Assembly (NCBI RefSeq): GCF_002277895.1
Contig: NZ_CP022998.1
Coordinates: forward strand, 1,531,501-1,595,500
Direction: 5' to 3'
Source of the DNA: Rhizobium sp. 11515TR
GTDB lineage: Bacteria; Pseudomonadota; Alphaproteobacteria; Rhizobiales; Rhizobiaceae
Length of the DNA: 64,000 nt
Both the position numbers and the translations under genes were made by a program. The notes under the pieces were generated by a model. It ran no database searches. It was not told the DNA's origin and saw only the letters and a list, made by a program, of their open reading frames with translations. This document shows, in pieces, positions 1 to 8,992 of the stretch; the first letter of the stretch is position 1; each line of letters starts with the position of its first letter.

Positions 1-1179
<1,179 letters not shown>

Positions 1180-1223
1180 TCCAGCTGGGGGGCGACGCTG
1201 GCCGCGGTCGTCGCGGAGAGTGC

Positions 1224-1413
1224 GCACCCCCTCTGTCGCTTTCGCGGCATCTCCCCCACACGGGGAGAGATTGGTAATCCGCAGCACCTTGTGGCCTCAA
1301 ACAAACATCTCGCCCGCAGGAGCTAAGCGCAATGACTTGGCGAAGCGTTGCGACATACTCCCAACAATCTCCCCCCTTGTGGGGGAGATGTCACGTAAGT
1401 GACAGAGGGGGGT
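1224..1413. repeat. Inverted pair of palindromic intergenic repeats (RIME-like)
   Basis: The arm at about 1224-1273 (CCCCCTCTGTCGCTT, then CATCTCCCCCACACGGGGAG) reappears as its reverse complement at about 1365-1413 (CTCCCCCCTTGTGGGGGAG, then TGACAGAGGGGGG). The arms differ at only a few bases and enclose about 90 bp of unrelated sequence. The arrangement fits rhizobial intergenic mosaic elements. It lies between ftsK and the convergent MOSC gene, so a transcribed copy could also act as a strong hairpin terminator. Confidence 0.75.
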
Positions 1414-1479
1414 ATCAGAGGCTCAGTACACTGACAGCCGATTTCTCGTTATGCGGAATGCATCACATCGATCTCGATA

Positions 1480-2031
1480 TCAAACCCGCTCAAGCTTGAC
1501 ATGCGGCAGCGGCGGCAATTCGACGCGGATAACCTGATTTCGCTGAACACAGCCGCCCTGCACGACAATGCCCATGATCCCCGCCTTGCGGACCAACCCG
1601 CCATCGGCATCCTTGTCGAGTACAGCGTGCAGCAAGCCCTTCTGAAAATTATCGATCTGCTTGCAGGGATTGCGCAGGCCCGTGACCTCGATGATCGCTT
1701 CCGCGTCGATATGCAGGCGTGTCCCCTGGGGCAGCGAGAGCAGGTCGATCCCTCGGGTCGCAATGTTCTCGCCCATGTCACCCGGCGAAACGGAAAAACC
1801 CTTTTCAGTAAGCTCGTCGAACAGCTCCTCCTGAATGAGGTGCACTTGGCGCAGGTTGGGTTGGGTCGGATCGATCGCGACGCGTGAGCGATGCTTCACC
1901 GTCACCCCCATATGCGCGTCGCCCTCCACGCCGAGCCCGGTCAGCACTTGAATGTAATCTTTGGTCTGCTTGCTGAACTCGTGCACGCCGCTGCTGCTGA
2001 CCGAAGTCACATATATTCGCTTGTCGCCCAT
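1480..2031 (-). CDS. MOSC-domain protein
   Basis: MOSC (molybdenum cofactor sulfurase C-terminal) proteins bind or transfer sulfur with a conserved cysteine; stand-alone members such as YiiM/YuaD detoxify or reduce N-hydroxylated compounds with Moco. The family signature GLRNPCKQ carries the conserved Cys (about residue 123 from the chosen start) and an LGVEGDAH motif lies near residues 33-40. I chose the ATG at 2031 because GAAGGG sits six bases upstream; an ATG at 2046 has no ribosome site. It is transcribed divergently from the GntR gene, with a palindromic operator in the short gap, which suggests that regulator controls it. Its substrate cannot be told. Confidence 0.85.
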   Translation of the reverse strand: MGDKRIYVTSVSSSGVHEFSKQTKDYIQVLTGLGVEGDAHMGVTVKHRSRVAIDPTQPNLRQVHLIQEELFDELTEKGFSVSPGDMGENIATRGIDLLSLPQGTRLHIDAEAIIEVTGLRNPCKQIDNFQKGLLHAVLDKDADGGLVRKAGIMGIVVQGGCVQRNQVIRVELPPLPHVKLERV

Positions 2032-2065
2032 GCCGAACCCTTCCATAAACGATCTGAATCTTTAT

Positions 2066-2085
2066 AAATTGGTATATACCAATTT
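2066..2085. promoter_or_regulatory. Perfect 20-bp palindrome, likely GntR/HutC-family operator
   Basis: AAATTGGTATATACCAATTT is a perfect inverted repeat in the gap between the divergent MOSC and GntR genes. The GGTATATACC core matches the GT-N(4-6)-AC style operators of the HutC subfamily. The neighbouring regulator has that subfamily's UTRA domain, so shared control of both genes plus autoregulation is the simplest reading. Confidence 0.75.
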
Positions 2086-2100
2086 CAAGGCGACAGATTT

Positions 2101-2838
2101 GTGATGGAAGAGAAAAATCGACAGGGCGAAGGCGCAAAAGTTGCTGGAGGCTGGGCGAGCGTTGCCGCGGAACTCCGACGCGCTATCCACAAGGGCAGTC
2201 ATGCTCCGGGTAGTCGCCTGCCGAGCGAGCGGGCCCTGTCCGAACAATTCGGCGTCTCCAGGGTGACGATGCGGCGTGCGATCGCAGAACTGGAAGGGGA
2301 GGGACTACTACGCGTGGCGCGCGGCAGCGGTGCCTATGTCCGCGCCGATATGCCCGTTCGTTTCCAACTGGGCGGCAAGGTGCGGTTCAGCAAGGATCTG
2401 ACTGCGACGGATGCGAACCTCACGCGCAAGGTTTTCTCGGCGAAGGAGGGTCCGGCATCCGCCGATATCGCCTCAAGGCTGAATTTGCGGCCGGGCGAGG
2501 CAGTGCTGAACATGTGCCTGGTCGCCAATGCCGATGCGCTTCCCGTCTCCGTCGTCATGCGCAGCTGCTCGGCAAAGCGCTTTCCCCGCTTGGCGGAGAA
2601 GTTCGCCGCAATGGGCTCGTTCACGGCAGCCCTGAGGGAGTATGGCGTGACGGACTATTGGCGCCGCTCCACCGACATCACCGCGCGCATGCCGACTGAA
2701 GTCGAAGCCCGCCTGCTGCAGCAATCGCGCCTCGTACCAGTGCTTGCCTATGCCGGCGAGGACATTGATGCCGATGGTATGGTCATTTCCTGCCAGATCG
2801 GCTGCTTCGCTTCCGAGCGGGTCGTCGTGACAGTCTAA
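2101..2838 (+). CDS. GntR/HutC-family transcriptional regulator
   Basis: A DNA-binding repressor with a small-molecule sensor domain. The winged helix-turn-helix spans residues 18-80 (RLPSERALSEQFGVSRVTMRRA at about 39-60, then the wing with RVARGSGAYV), followed by a UTRA effector domain (about 90-240) as in HutC, PhnF and FarR. The start is GTG 2101 or ATG 2104; AAGG at 2087-2090 slightly favours the GTG. It diverges from the MOSC gene around a palindromic operator. The stop lies 3 bp from the stop of the convergent FAD oxidase. The effector is unknown. Confidence 0.9.
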   Translation: MMEEKNRQGEGAKVAGGWASVAAELRRAIHKGSHAPGSRLPSERALSEQFGVSRVTMRRAIAELEGEGLLRVARGSGAYVRADMPVRFQLGGKVRFSKDLTATDANLTRKVFSAKEGPASADIASRLNLRPGEAVLNMCLVANADALPVSVVMRSCSAKRFPRLAEKFAAMGSFTAALREYGVTDYWRRSTDITARMPTEVEARLLQQSRLVPVLAYAGEDIDADGMVISCQIGCFASERVVVTV

Positions 2839-2841
2839 ACC

Positions 2842-4272
2842 TCAGACCTTAAGGACCTTGCCAGGATTCATGATCCCCGCCGGATCGAAAGCCGTCTTGA
2901 TCCGGCGCATCAGGTCGATCTCGATCTCCGAGCGGATCGAAGCCAATTCGTCGCGCTTCAGCTGGCCGATGCCGTGCTCGGCTGAGATCGAACCGCCATG
3001 CTGCAGCACCAGCCCATGCACGATCTTGTTGATCTCGCGCCAGCGGCCGATGAACTCGGCCTTGTCGGCGCCGACTGGTTGCGAGATGTTGTAGTGGATA
3101 TTGCCGTCGCCCATATGGCCGAAGGCGCAGACGCGTGCGCCCGGCATGGCAGCGATAACCGCCTTTTCGGCTTCCGCCATGAACTGCGGGATTTGCGCGA
3201 CCGGCACGGAAACATCGTGCTTGATCGAGCCGCCTTCCGGTTTCTGGGCGTCTGACATGCTCTCGCGCATATGCCAGATGGCCTTCTGCTGTGCTTCCGA
3301 GCTGGCGATGGTTGCATCCTGGACGAGACCGTCTTCGTAGCCCTTTTCCAGCAGTGTCGTCATCATCCGCTCGGCCGTTTCGGCCGAATCCGAGGTGGAG
3401 ATGTCGATCAGCACATACCAGGGATGCACCGTCTCCAGCGGGTCGCGCACGCCCGGAATATGTCGCGTGGTGAATTCGACGCCGATGCGCGGCATCAGCT
3501 CGAAGCCGGTCAGCGCCGTGCCGCAGAGGCTGGAGGCATTCTTGAACAGGGTCAGCGCATCATCGATCGATTGCAGGCCGGCAAAGGCGACCTGATGGCC
3601 GAGTGGCTGTGGAAAGAGTTTTAGCACCGCACCGGTGATGACGCCGAGCGTGCCTTCCGCGCCGATGAAGAGATCGCGCAGATCGTAGCCGGTATTGTCC
3701 TTCTTCAGGCGGCGCAATCCGTTCCAGATCTCGCCCGTGGGCAGCACGACTTCGAGGCCGAGGCAGAGCTGACGCATATTGCCATAGGCAAGAACCGCCG
3801 TACCGCCGGCATTGGTGGAAAGATTGCCGGCAATACGGCAGGAGCCTTCGGAACCAAGCGAAAGCGGAAACATGCGGCCATGCTCGGCCGCTGCCTTGTG
3901 AACATCCGCCAGAATGCAGCCGCCGTCGACGATCATGGTATTGCCGACCGGATCGATATCGCGCACGCGGGCCATGCGCTCCAGCGACAGGATGATGTCC
4001 GAGCAGCCCTCGCGCGGCGTCTGGCCGCCAACAAGGCCTGTATTGCCTGTCTGTGGAACGATGGCCGTGCCGGTTTCGCTGGCAAGCTTGAGGATCGCCG
4101 AAACCTCTTCCACCGAGCCGGGCTTCAGCAGCATGGGCGAGGCGCCGTGATAGAGTCCGCGGTTTTCCACCAGATGCGGCGCAATTTCCGCAGGGTTCCG
4201 CACGGCATGTTTTTCGCCGACGATGGCGGTGAAGCGGTCGAGAAGGTCGGAAGAGGGGGCGGAGCTGCTCAT
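2842..4272 (-). CDS. FAD-binding oxidase/dehydrogenase (GlcD / D-2-hydroxyacid dehydrogenase family)
   Basis: A 476-residue flavoprotein of the VAO family that oxidises D-2-hydroxyacids such as D-lactate, glycolate or D-2-hydroxyglutarate. The N-terminal PCMH FAD domain carries PQTGNTGLVGGQTP and GTLGVITGAVLKLFPQP. The C-terminal oxidase domain carries FGHMGDGNIHYN and SAEHGIGQLKRDEL, whose histidines belong to the metal/substrate site of the D-2-hydroxyglutarate and D-lactate dehydrogenases. It sits 33 bp downstream of sua5 on the same strand and is probably cotranscribed. The exact substrate cannot be assigned from sequence; the length and motifs are closest to D2HGDH/DLD2. Confidence 0.88.
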   Translation of the reverse strand: MSSSAPSSDLLDRFTAIVGEKHAVRNPAEIAPHLVENRGLYHGASPMLLKPGSVEEVSAILKLASETGTAIVPQTGNTGLVGGQTPREGCSDIILSLERMARVRDIDPVGNTMIVDGGCILADVHKAAAEHGRMFPLSLGSEGSCRIAGNLSTNAGGTAVLAYGNMRQLCLGLEVVLPTGEIWNGLRRLKKDNTGYDLRDLFIGAEGTLGVITGAVLKLFPQPLGHQVAFAGLQSIDDALTLFKNASSLCGTALTGFELMPRIGVEFTTRHIPGVRDPLETVHPWYVLIDISTSDSAETAERMMTTLLEKGYEDGLVQDATIASSEAQQKAIWHMRESMSDAQKPEGGSIKHDVSVPVAQIPQFMAEAEKAVIAAMPGARVCAFGHMGDGNIHYNISQPVGADKAEFIGRWREINKIVHGLVLQHGGSISAEHGIGQLKRDELASIRSEIEIDLMRRIKTAFDPAGIMNPGKVLKV

Positions 4273-4305
4273 GGCGTGTCCTTTGCCTGATGATGTCGGG
4301 CTGAT

Positions 4306-5280
4306 TTATTCTCTGGGCGCGGCGGCGCGGCGCAGCCGGTCGTTGATAGCCTCCCCGAGGCCCTCGTCGGGAATATGCGAAAAGGCGATGGTCGCAGCAC
4401 CCGTAGCATCGGCGCGCTTCATGAAATCGAAAAGATTCGCGGCGGCTTCCGAGAGATCGCCGCTGGCGCTTAGATCCAGCACGGCAATAGCCTTTTCGAT
4501 GCCCGGAATATCTGGCGTCCCGAAGCGGATCAGCGCTTCGTTCGCGGAAACCTCAGTCGCGTCGAGCCGCACGGCTGCACCCGGTGCATAATGCGAAGCC
4601 ATCATCCCCGGTGCCTCGATGGCAGCGGAAGCCTTCTTCTTGCGCTTCAGCGCCTTGCCGGCGACCCGTTCGATCTCGCTTGCCGCCAGCCCGCCGGGCC
4701 GCAGCAGGCGCATCTCGCCATCCTCGACCTTGACGATGGTCGACTCCACGCCGACGACCGAGGCGCCGGCATCGAGGATGAGCGTGATCCGTTCCCCGAG
4801 ATCGTCACTTACGTGATCGGCGCTGGTGGCACTGATCTTGCCCGAAGTATTGGCACTCGGCGCGGCAAGCGGACGGCCGAAGGCGCGGATCAGCTCGCCT
4901 GCAAAGCCCTGCGGCACGCGGACGCCGACCGTGTCGAGCCCGGCGGTTGCCAGCGGATGGATGCCGCTGTCGGGTCTCAGCGGCAGCACCAACGTCAGCG
5001 GGCCGGGCCAGAAGGCTTCCGCCAATTTACGGGAGATGGGGTCGAAGACCGCGTAGCGTTCGGCCATGGCGAGGTCGCTCATATGGCAGATCAGCGGATT
5101 GAAGCGCGGCCGCCCCTTCGTCTCGTAGATCCGGGTAATGGCGGCAGGATTGGTGGCATCGGCGGCAAGGCCGTAGACCGTCTCCGTCGGCAGCCCGATC
5201 GGCAGACCCTCGGCGAGAGTCGCTGTCGCCACTTCTATTGCCGTTTGCGGATGTTCGAGAATGTCTATGTGTCGAGCCAT
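4306..5280 (-). CDS. L-threonylcarbamoyladenylate synthase (Sua5/TsaC)
   Basis: Makes threonylcarbamoyl-AMP from threonine, bicarbonate and ATP, the first step of t6A37 modification of ANN-decoding tRNAs. The YrdC domain fills the first two thirds, with PTETVYGLAADATN near residues 31-44, KGRPRFNPLICH near 55-66 and PSANTSGKIS near 140-150. The last 110 residues form the Sua5 C-terminal domain, so this is the long Sua5 form (324 aa) rather than short TsaC. It lies between an unknown gene and the FAD oxidase, all on the minus strand. Confidence 0.95.
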   Translation of the reverse strand: MARHIDILEHPQTAIEVATATLAEGLPIGLPTETVYGLAADATNPAAITRIYETKGRPRFNPLICHMSDLAMAERYAVFDPISRKLAEAFWPGPLTLVLPLRPDSGIHPLATAGLDTVGVRVPQGFAGELIRAFGRPLAAPSANTSGKISATSADHVSDDLGERITLILDAGASVVGVESTIVKVEDGEMRLLRPGGLAASEIERVAGKALKRKKKASAAIEAPGMMASHYAPGAAVRLDATEVSANEALIRFGTPDIPGIEKAIAVLDLSASGDLSEAAANLFDFMKRADATGAATIAFSHIPDEGLGEAINDRLRRAAAPRE

Positions 5281-5339
5281 GGCCTGCCTGCTTGCAGTTC
5301 AGGCCGTTTCTTATGCCCTTCGAGTCTTCGGATCAATCG

Positions 5340-5957
5340 TCAAAGCTGGCGAATGATATCGCGAAGCTGCTCGTTGCGCGCGCCGAGGAGAAGAACATTG
5401 CGGATGGCGATCTGCGGGTCGTGGGTGTGGAACAGCACGCCATTGCCTCTGACGTCGCGGTTGATCGTCAGCTTCTTGTCTTCGGCTTGCCTGTCTGGAT
5501 GGATCGCGACCGCGAAATACATTCGCGAATATTTGAGGCTGATGTCCTCGAAGAAATTCTCTTCCTGGCCGATCCGAGCAAAGAAGTTGGCGATGTAGAA
5601 GGCCCAGTTCACCTGCTCATATTGAGCGAATTGCGTCCTCGCGGCAGTGACATGGCAATAGCCGAGATGCGGCGTGTCCTTCAGCGTGTGGTGAAAGATG
5701 AGCTTCGGAAAGCGGATGGACTTGTGAAAGCTGTTGAGCCGGTCATGGGTCTTTTCGCCGGCATCCCTGAGCTTCTGTGCCGTGCGCACAGCCACCTGCT
5801 CGTGGGTAAGGTATTCCCGCTCTTCCGGCAGCCAGTGTAGTCTGTTGCGGTTGATGCGGCCGGTGCGCAGGAATTCTGTGTATCCCGTCGTCGATACCGC
5901 TGGCGCCGGTTCGGGCTCGGCGGGCTTCCCAGCGTCGAAATATCTGAGTTTGGCCAT
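5340..5957 (-). CDS. Conserved hypothetical protein (205 aa)
   Basis: I do not recognise a domain. The protein is 205 residues, soluble, without a signal peptide or membrane segment. It is rich in aromatic and charged residues, with a Pro/Ala/Glu-rich stretch near residues 11-20, HKSIRFPKLIFHH near 80-92 and NGVLFHTHDPQIAIRNVLL near the C-terminus. Codon use matches its neighbours. It is the first gene of a minus-strand run with sua5 (59 bp downstream) and the FAD oxidase. It is probably a rhizobial lineage-specific family; no function is proposed. Confidence 0.75.
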   Translation of the reverse strand: MAKLRYFDAGKPAEPEPAPAVSTTGYTEFLRTGRINRNRLHWLPEEREYLTHEQVAVRTAQKLRDAGEKTHDRLNSFHKSIRFPKLIFHHTLKDTPHLGYCHVTAARTQFAQYEQVNWAFYIANFFARIGQEENFFEDISLKYSRMYFAVAIHPDRQAEDKKLTINRDVRGNGVLFHTHDPQIAIRNVLLLGARNEQLRDIIRQL

Positions 5958-6317
5958 GCCGGATCTCGCTATAAAACTCTTTGGAGGACATGATGGATTA
6001 CGGAGCTTGAGCCGAGCTTAAGCGCGCCTGAGCGAAAACTCTCGCTACCGACTCTGCAGGCGCTTTCCGCCACGCACTTATTCCCCTGAATAGCGGCCGT
6101 TTGCGGGCTTGTCGCAATCAGAATAAAGCGTCATTGGCAGAATGCAAATGCGATGCTCAGGCCACCTCTCGCGCGGGCGAGTAAATGATTGAATCACCTT
6201 CCAATATTCTCATGACATGCAACCGTCCCGACGTCCCGTATCGCCTGTCGTCAATTTCGGAGCCGATGTCGCATTGCAGCGCAGCGGCTGGCGGAGCCGG
6301 GAGCTATGATGCCATCA
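5958..6317. other. Intergenic region upstream of the cobalamin riboswitch
   Basis: About 360 bp between the divergent unknown gene and the riboswitch. No supported gene is visible. The frame of the oxygenase stays open back to 6185, but that stretch is occupied by the riboswitch and has no ribosome site, so it is not taken as coding. The promoters for both directions should lie here. Confidence 0.5.
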
Positions 6318-6500
6318 ATCTCAAGGTGCCGTCTGCTAGGGAGACGGAGAATTGGGAAGCCGGTCAAAATCCGGCGCTGCCCCCGCAACGGTGGTGGAGT
6401 GAGGCATGGCGGATAAAGCCACTGGGTCGGATCGACCTGGGAAGGTGCCATGGGGCTCTGGAAACAGCGCCGCTCCAGAGCCCGGAAACCAGCCTTGGGC
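6318..6500 (+). promoter_or_regulatory. Cobalamin (B12) riboswitch
   Basis: All core blocks of the adenosylcobalamin aptamer appear in order: GGTGCC (6325-6330), AGCCGGTCAAAATCCGGCG leading into the B12 box GCTGCCCCCGCAAC (6376-6389), GCCACTG (6418-6424), CTGGGAAGGTGC (6437-6448), and the closing AGCCCGGAAACCAGCC (6479-6494). CAAGG (6322-6326) can pair with CCTTG (6493-6497) to form P1. A coenzyme B12-bound aptamer normally turns the downstream gene off. The gene downstream is a betaine-demethylase-type oxygenase, not a B12 synthesis or uptake gene. Confidence 0.93.
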
Positions 6501-6519
6501 ACATAGGTTTACTGACCGC

Positions 6520-6582
6520 GGCGGGTGGTCGGGACATTGCTTTTGGCCGCTCCCAATCGGCCGCGCATGTCCTTTGCCCGCC
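6520..6582 (+). promoter_or_regulatory. Long hairpin, candidate expression platform of the riboswitch
   Basis: Between the aptamer and the oxygenase ribosome site the RNA can fold on itself. GGCGGG (6520-6525) pairs with CCCGCC (6577-6582), GGACAT (6532-6537) with ATGTCC (6567-6572), and GGCCG (6545-6549) with CGGCC (6558-6562). There is no U-run after it. The stem ends 14 bases before AAGGA (6596-6600), so translation-level control is more likely than termination. Confidence 0.5.
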
Positions 6583-6607
6583 TCCTGGTACTGCTAAGGA
6601 TAGGCAA

Positions 6608-7852
6608 ATGGACATCGGCAGCAAAGTTCTGCGGCAACTGAAGAACCACCGGACGGGTTTCAGCCTTGAGCAACCGTTCTACACCGATCCGGATTACTTC
6701 AAGCTCGATATGGAGACGATCTACTATCGCGACTGGCTGTTCATCGGCCATGATTGCGAAGTGCCGCGCGCGGGCAATTATTTCACCGTCCAGATCGGCG
6801 ATTATCCCGTCGTGATCGTTCGCGGCCGCGATCAGGTCATCCGCGCCTTCCACAATAGCTGTCGCCATCGCGGCTCGCGTGTCTGCACCACTGAGCGCGG
6901 CTCCTCGGCAAAGCTCGTCTGCCCCTATCACCAGTGGACCTACGAGCTCGACGGCTCGCTGCTCTTCGCCCGCCAGATGGCGGAGGATTTCGACAAGAGC
7001 CAATATTCGCTGAAGCCGGTTCACTGCGAAAGCGTCGGCGGCTACATCTTCATCTGCCTCGCGCAGAACGTTCCCGATTTCGCCCCGGTTCGCGCCACGA
7101 TCGAGCCCTACATGGCACCGCACCGCATCAGCGAAGCCAAGGTCGCCTTCCAGAGCACCATCATCGAAAAGGGCAACTGGAAGCTCGTCTGGGAAAATAA
7201 CCGCGAATGCTACCATTGCGCGGCCAATCACCCCGAGCTTTGCCGCACCTTCCCGGAAGCGCCGACCGTCACCGGCGTGCAAGGCGCGATGAATGACCCC
7301 GTCATCGCCGAACACTGGCAGCGCTGCGAAGCCGCCGGCCTGCCGAGCGAGTTCAAGATCTCGCCGGATGGCCAGTTCCGCGCCGCGCGCATGCCGCTGA
7401 TCGAAGGGGCCGAAAGCTACACCATGTCGGGCCAGAACGCCGTCAGGCGGCCGCTCTCATCCGACGTGACGATCAACGGCATCGGCACCATGCTGCTGTT
7501 CCACTATCCGACGACGTGGAACCACATGCTCGGCGACCACGCGATTTCCTTCCGTGTCCTGCCGATCAGCGCCGAGGAAACCGCCGTGACCACGAAGTGG
7601 CTCGTCCATAAGGATGCCGTCGAAGGTGTCGACTATAATCTGGAAGAGCTGACCCACGTCTGGACCGAAACCAACGATCAGGACCGCCGCATCGTCGAGG
7701 AAAATGCCTTCGGCATCCGCTCGCCGGCCTATGAGCCCGGTCCCTATTCGGAAATCCACGAAGGTGGCGTCATGCAGTTCGTCGAATGGTACACGACGTT
7801 CATGATCAACCGGCTGCAGGGCGACCAAGCCAAGCTGTCGGCGGTTGCCTGA
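6608..7852 (+). CDS. gbcA: Rieske non-heme iron oxygenase, glycine betaine demethylase-type (GbcA-like)
   Basis: Terminal oxygenase that removes a methyl group as formaldehyde from a quaternary amine; GbcA acts on glycine betaine to give dimethylglycine, and the related Stc2 acts on stachydrine. The Rieske [2Fe-2S] ligands are C85-x-H87 and C105-x2-H108. The mononuclear iron site is E200-x2-H203-x4-H208 inside WENNRECYHCAANHPEL. Length is 414 aa. The start at 6608 is set by AAGGA seven bases upstream; an in-frame ATG at 6185 lies ahead of the riboswitch. The reductase partner begins 2 bp downstream. Expression is probably repressed by B12 through the upstream riboswitch. The substrate is inferred from family and partner. 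Confidence 0.88.
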   Translation: MDIGSKVLRQLKNHRTGFSLEQPFYTDPDYFKLDMETIYYRDWLFIGHDCEVPRAGNYFTVQIGDYPVVIVRGRDQVIRAFHNSCRHRGSRVCTTERGSSAKLVCPYHQWTYELDGSLLFARQMAEDFDKSQYSLKPVHCESVGGYIFICLAQNVPDFAPVRATIEPYMAPHRISEAKVAFQSTIIEKGNWKLVWENNRECYHCAANHPELCRTFPEAPTVTGVQGAMNDPVIAEHWQRCEAAGLPSEFKISPDGQFRAARMPLIEGAESYTMSGQNAVRRPLSSDVTINGIGTMLLFHYPTTWNHMLGDHAISFRVLPISAEETAVTTKWLVHKDAVEGVDYNLEELTHVWTETNDQDRRIVEENAFGIRSPAYEPGPYSEIHEGGVMQFVEWYTTFMINRLQGDQAKLSAVA

Positions 7853-7854
7853 GC

Positions 7855-8943
7855 ATGAACATGACCGTCTCCCTTCCGCATCGCCACCTCGATCAGATGC
7901 AGCCCTGGAATGACAGGCAGCATGTGCTCGAATGCCTCTCGGCAACGCCCGAAGCGCCCGACGTGATGACCTTCACGTTCCGCTCCGACAAGGACAACTG
8001 GTTCCGCTATCTGCCGGGCCAGTTCGTGACGCTGGAGCTGCCGACGGCTCCGGAGCCGGTCATGCGCACCTATACGCTGTCGTCGACGCCGTCGCGGCCC
8101 TTCTCGGTCGCCGTGACGGTGAAGGCGCAGAAGGACAGCATCGGCACGCGCTGGATGTTCGAGAACCTGAAGCCGGGCATGCGCATCAAGGCGTTCGGCC
8201 CGCTCGGCGACTTCAGCCATATCCGTCATCCCGGCGAGAAATACCTCTTCATCTCTGCCGGCTCCGGCATCACGCCGATGATGTCGATGACGCGCTACAT
8301 GTCCGATATCGCACCGCTGTCTGATATCACCTTCGTCAACTGCTCGCGCGGCCCGGCCGATATCATTTTCCGCTCGGAGCTCGAATATCTCGCGCGCTTC
8401 ATGCCGAACCTCAATCTCGGCTTCATCGTCGAAGGCTGCGGCCGGACGGATCTCTGGTCGGGGTTGAAGGGCCGCATCGACAAGGCGAAGATCGGTTTGC
8501 TGGCGCCGGATTTCATGGATCGGACGATCTTCTGCTGCGGCCCGGAAGTCTTCATGGATGCCGTGCGCTCCATGCTGGAAGCCCATGGCTTCGACATGTC
8601 GCGCTACCATCAGGAAAGCTTCCAGCCGGCCAATGCGGCAACGCCGCTTGCGGAGGTTTCCGATGATGCATCGGGCGAGGCCGCGACGACGATCCGCTTC
8701 ACCATGGCTGGCAAGGATGTCGTCTGCGCGGCGGGGCAGACCGTGCTTCAGGCGGCGCGCGGTGCCGGCGTGCGCATCGGTGCGGCCTGCGAATCCGGCC
8801 TCTGCGGCACATGCCGGGTGTTGAAGCTTTCGGGCGAAGTCGAGATGAGCCACAATGGCGGCATTCTCGATGACGAGATCGACGAGGGCTATATCCTCGC
8901 CTGCTGTTCGCGCCCGAAGACGGACGTCCAGGTCGAGGCCTAG
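7855..8943 (+). CDS. gbcB: Ferredoxin-reductase partner of the Rieske oxygenase (GbcB-like)
   Basis: Passes electrons from NAD(P)H through FAD and a plant-type [2Fe-2S] cluster to the oxygenase. The order is: FAD-binding barrel with RTYTLSS (71-77), NAD-binding domain with GSGITPM (136-142), then a C-terminal ferredoxin domain with C312-x4-C317-x2-C320 and the distal C350. The start at 7855 is 2 bp after the gbcA stop; an upstream in-frame ATG at 7786 is inside gbcA and was discarded. The tight pairing supports one operon and one oxygenase-reductase complex under the B12 riboswitch. Confidence 0.9.
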   Translation: MNMTVSLPHRHLDQMQPWNDRQHVLECLSATPEAPDVMTFTFRSDKDNWFRYLPGQFVTLELPTAPEPVMRTYTLSSTPSRPFSVAVTVKAQKDSIGTRWMFENLKPGMRIKAFGPLGDFSHIRHPGEKYLFISAGSGITPMMSMTRYMSDIAPLSDITFVNCSRGPADIIFRSELEYLARFMPNLNLGFIVEGCGRTDLWSGLKGRIDKAKIGLLAPDFMDRTIFCCGPEVFMDAVRSMLEAHGFDMSRYHQESFQPANAATPLAEVSDDASGEAATTIRFTMAGKDVVCAAGQTVLQAARGAGVRIGAACESGLCGTCRVLKLSGEVEMSHNGGILDDEIDEGYILACCSRPKTDVQVEA

Positions 8944-8992
8944 AGCCGGACGACTTTAGGTCTATTCGACCTAAAGTCTAAATCCGCTCTAG
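8941..8992. terminator. Strong hairpin between convergent genes
   Basis: GACTTTAGGTC (8952-8962) and GACCTAAAGTC (8968-8978) form a perfect 11-bp stem with a 5-base loop; the flanking TAGAGCCGGA and TCCGCTCTA extend it. It lies between the ends of gbcB and the GH25 gene. There is no long T-run, so it may act as a bidirectional or processing hairpin. Confidence 0.65.

Noticed and set aside
6185..6607. In-frame extension of the Rieske oxygenase upstream to an ATG at 6185
   Set aside because: The stretch is the cobalamin riboswitch and its platform. The family N-terminus and ribosome site place the start at 6608.
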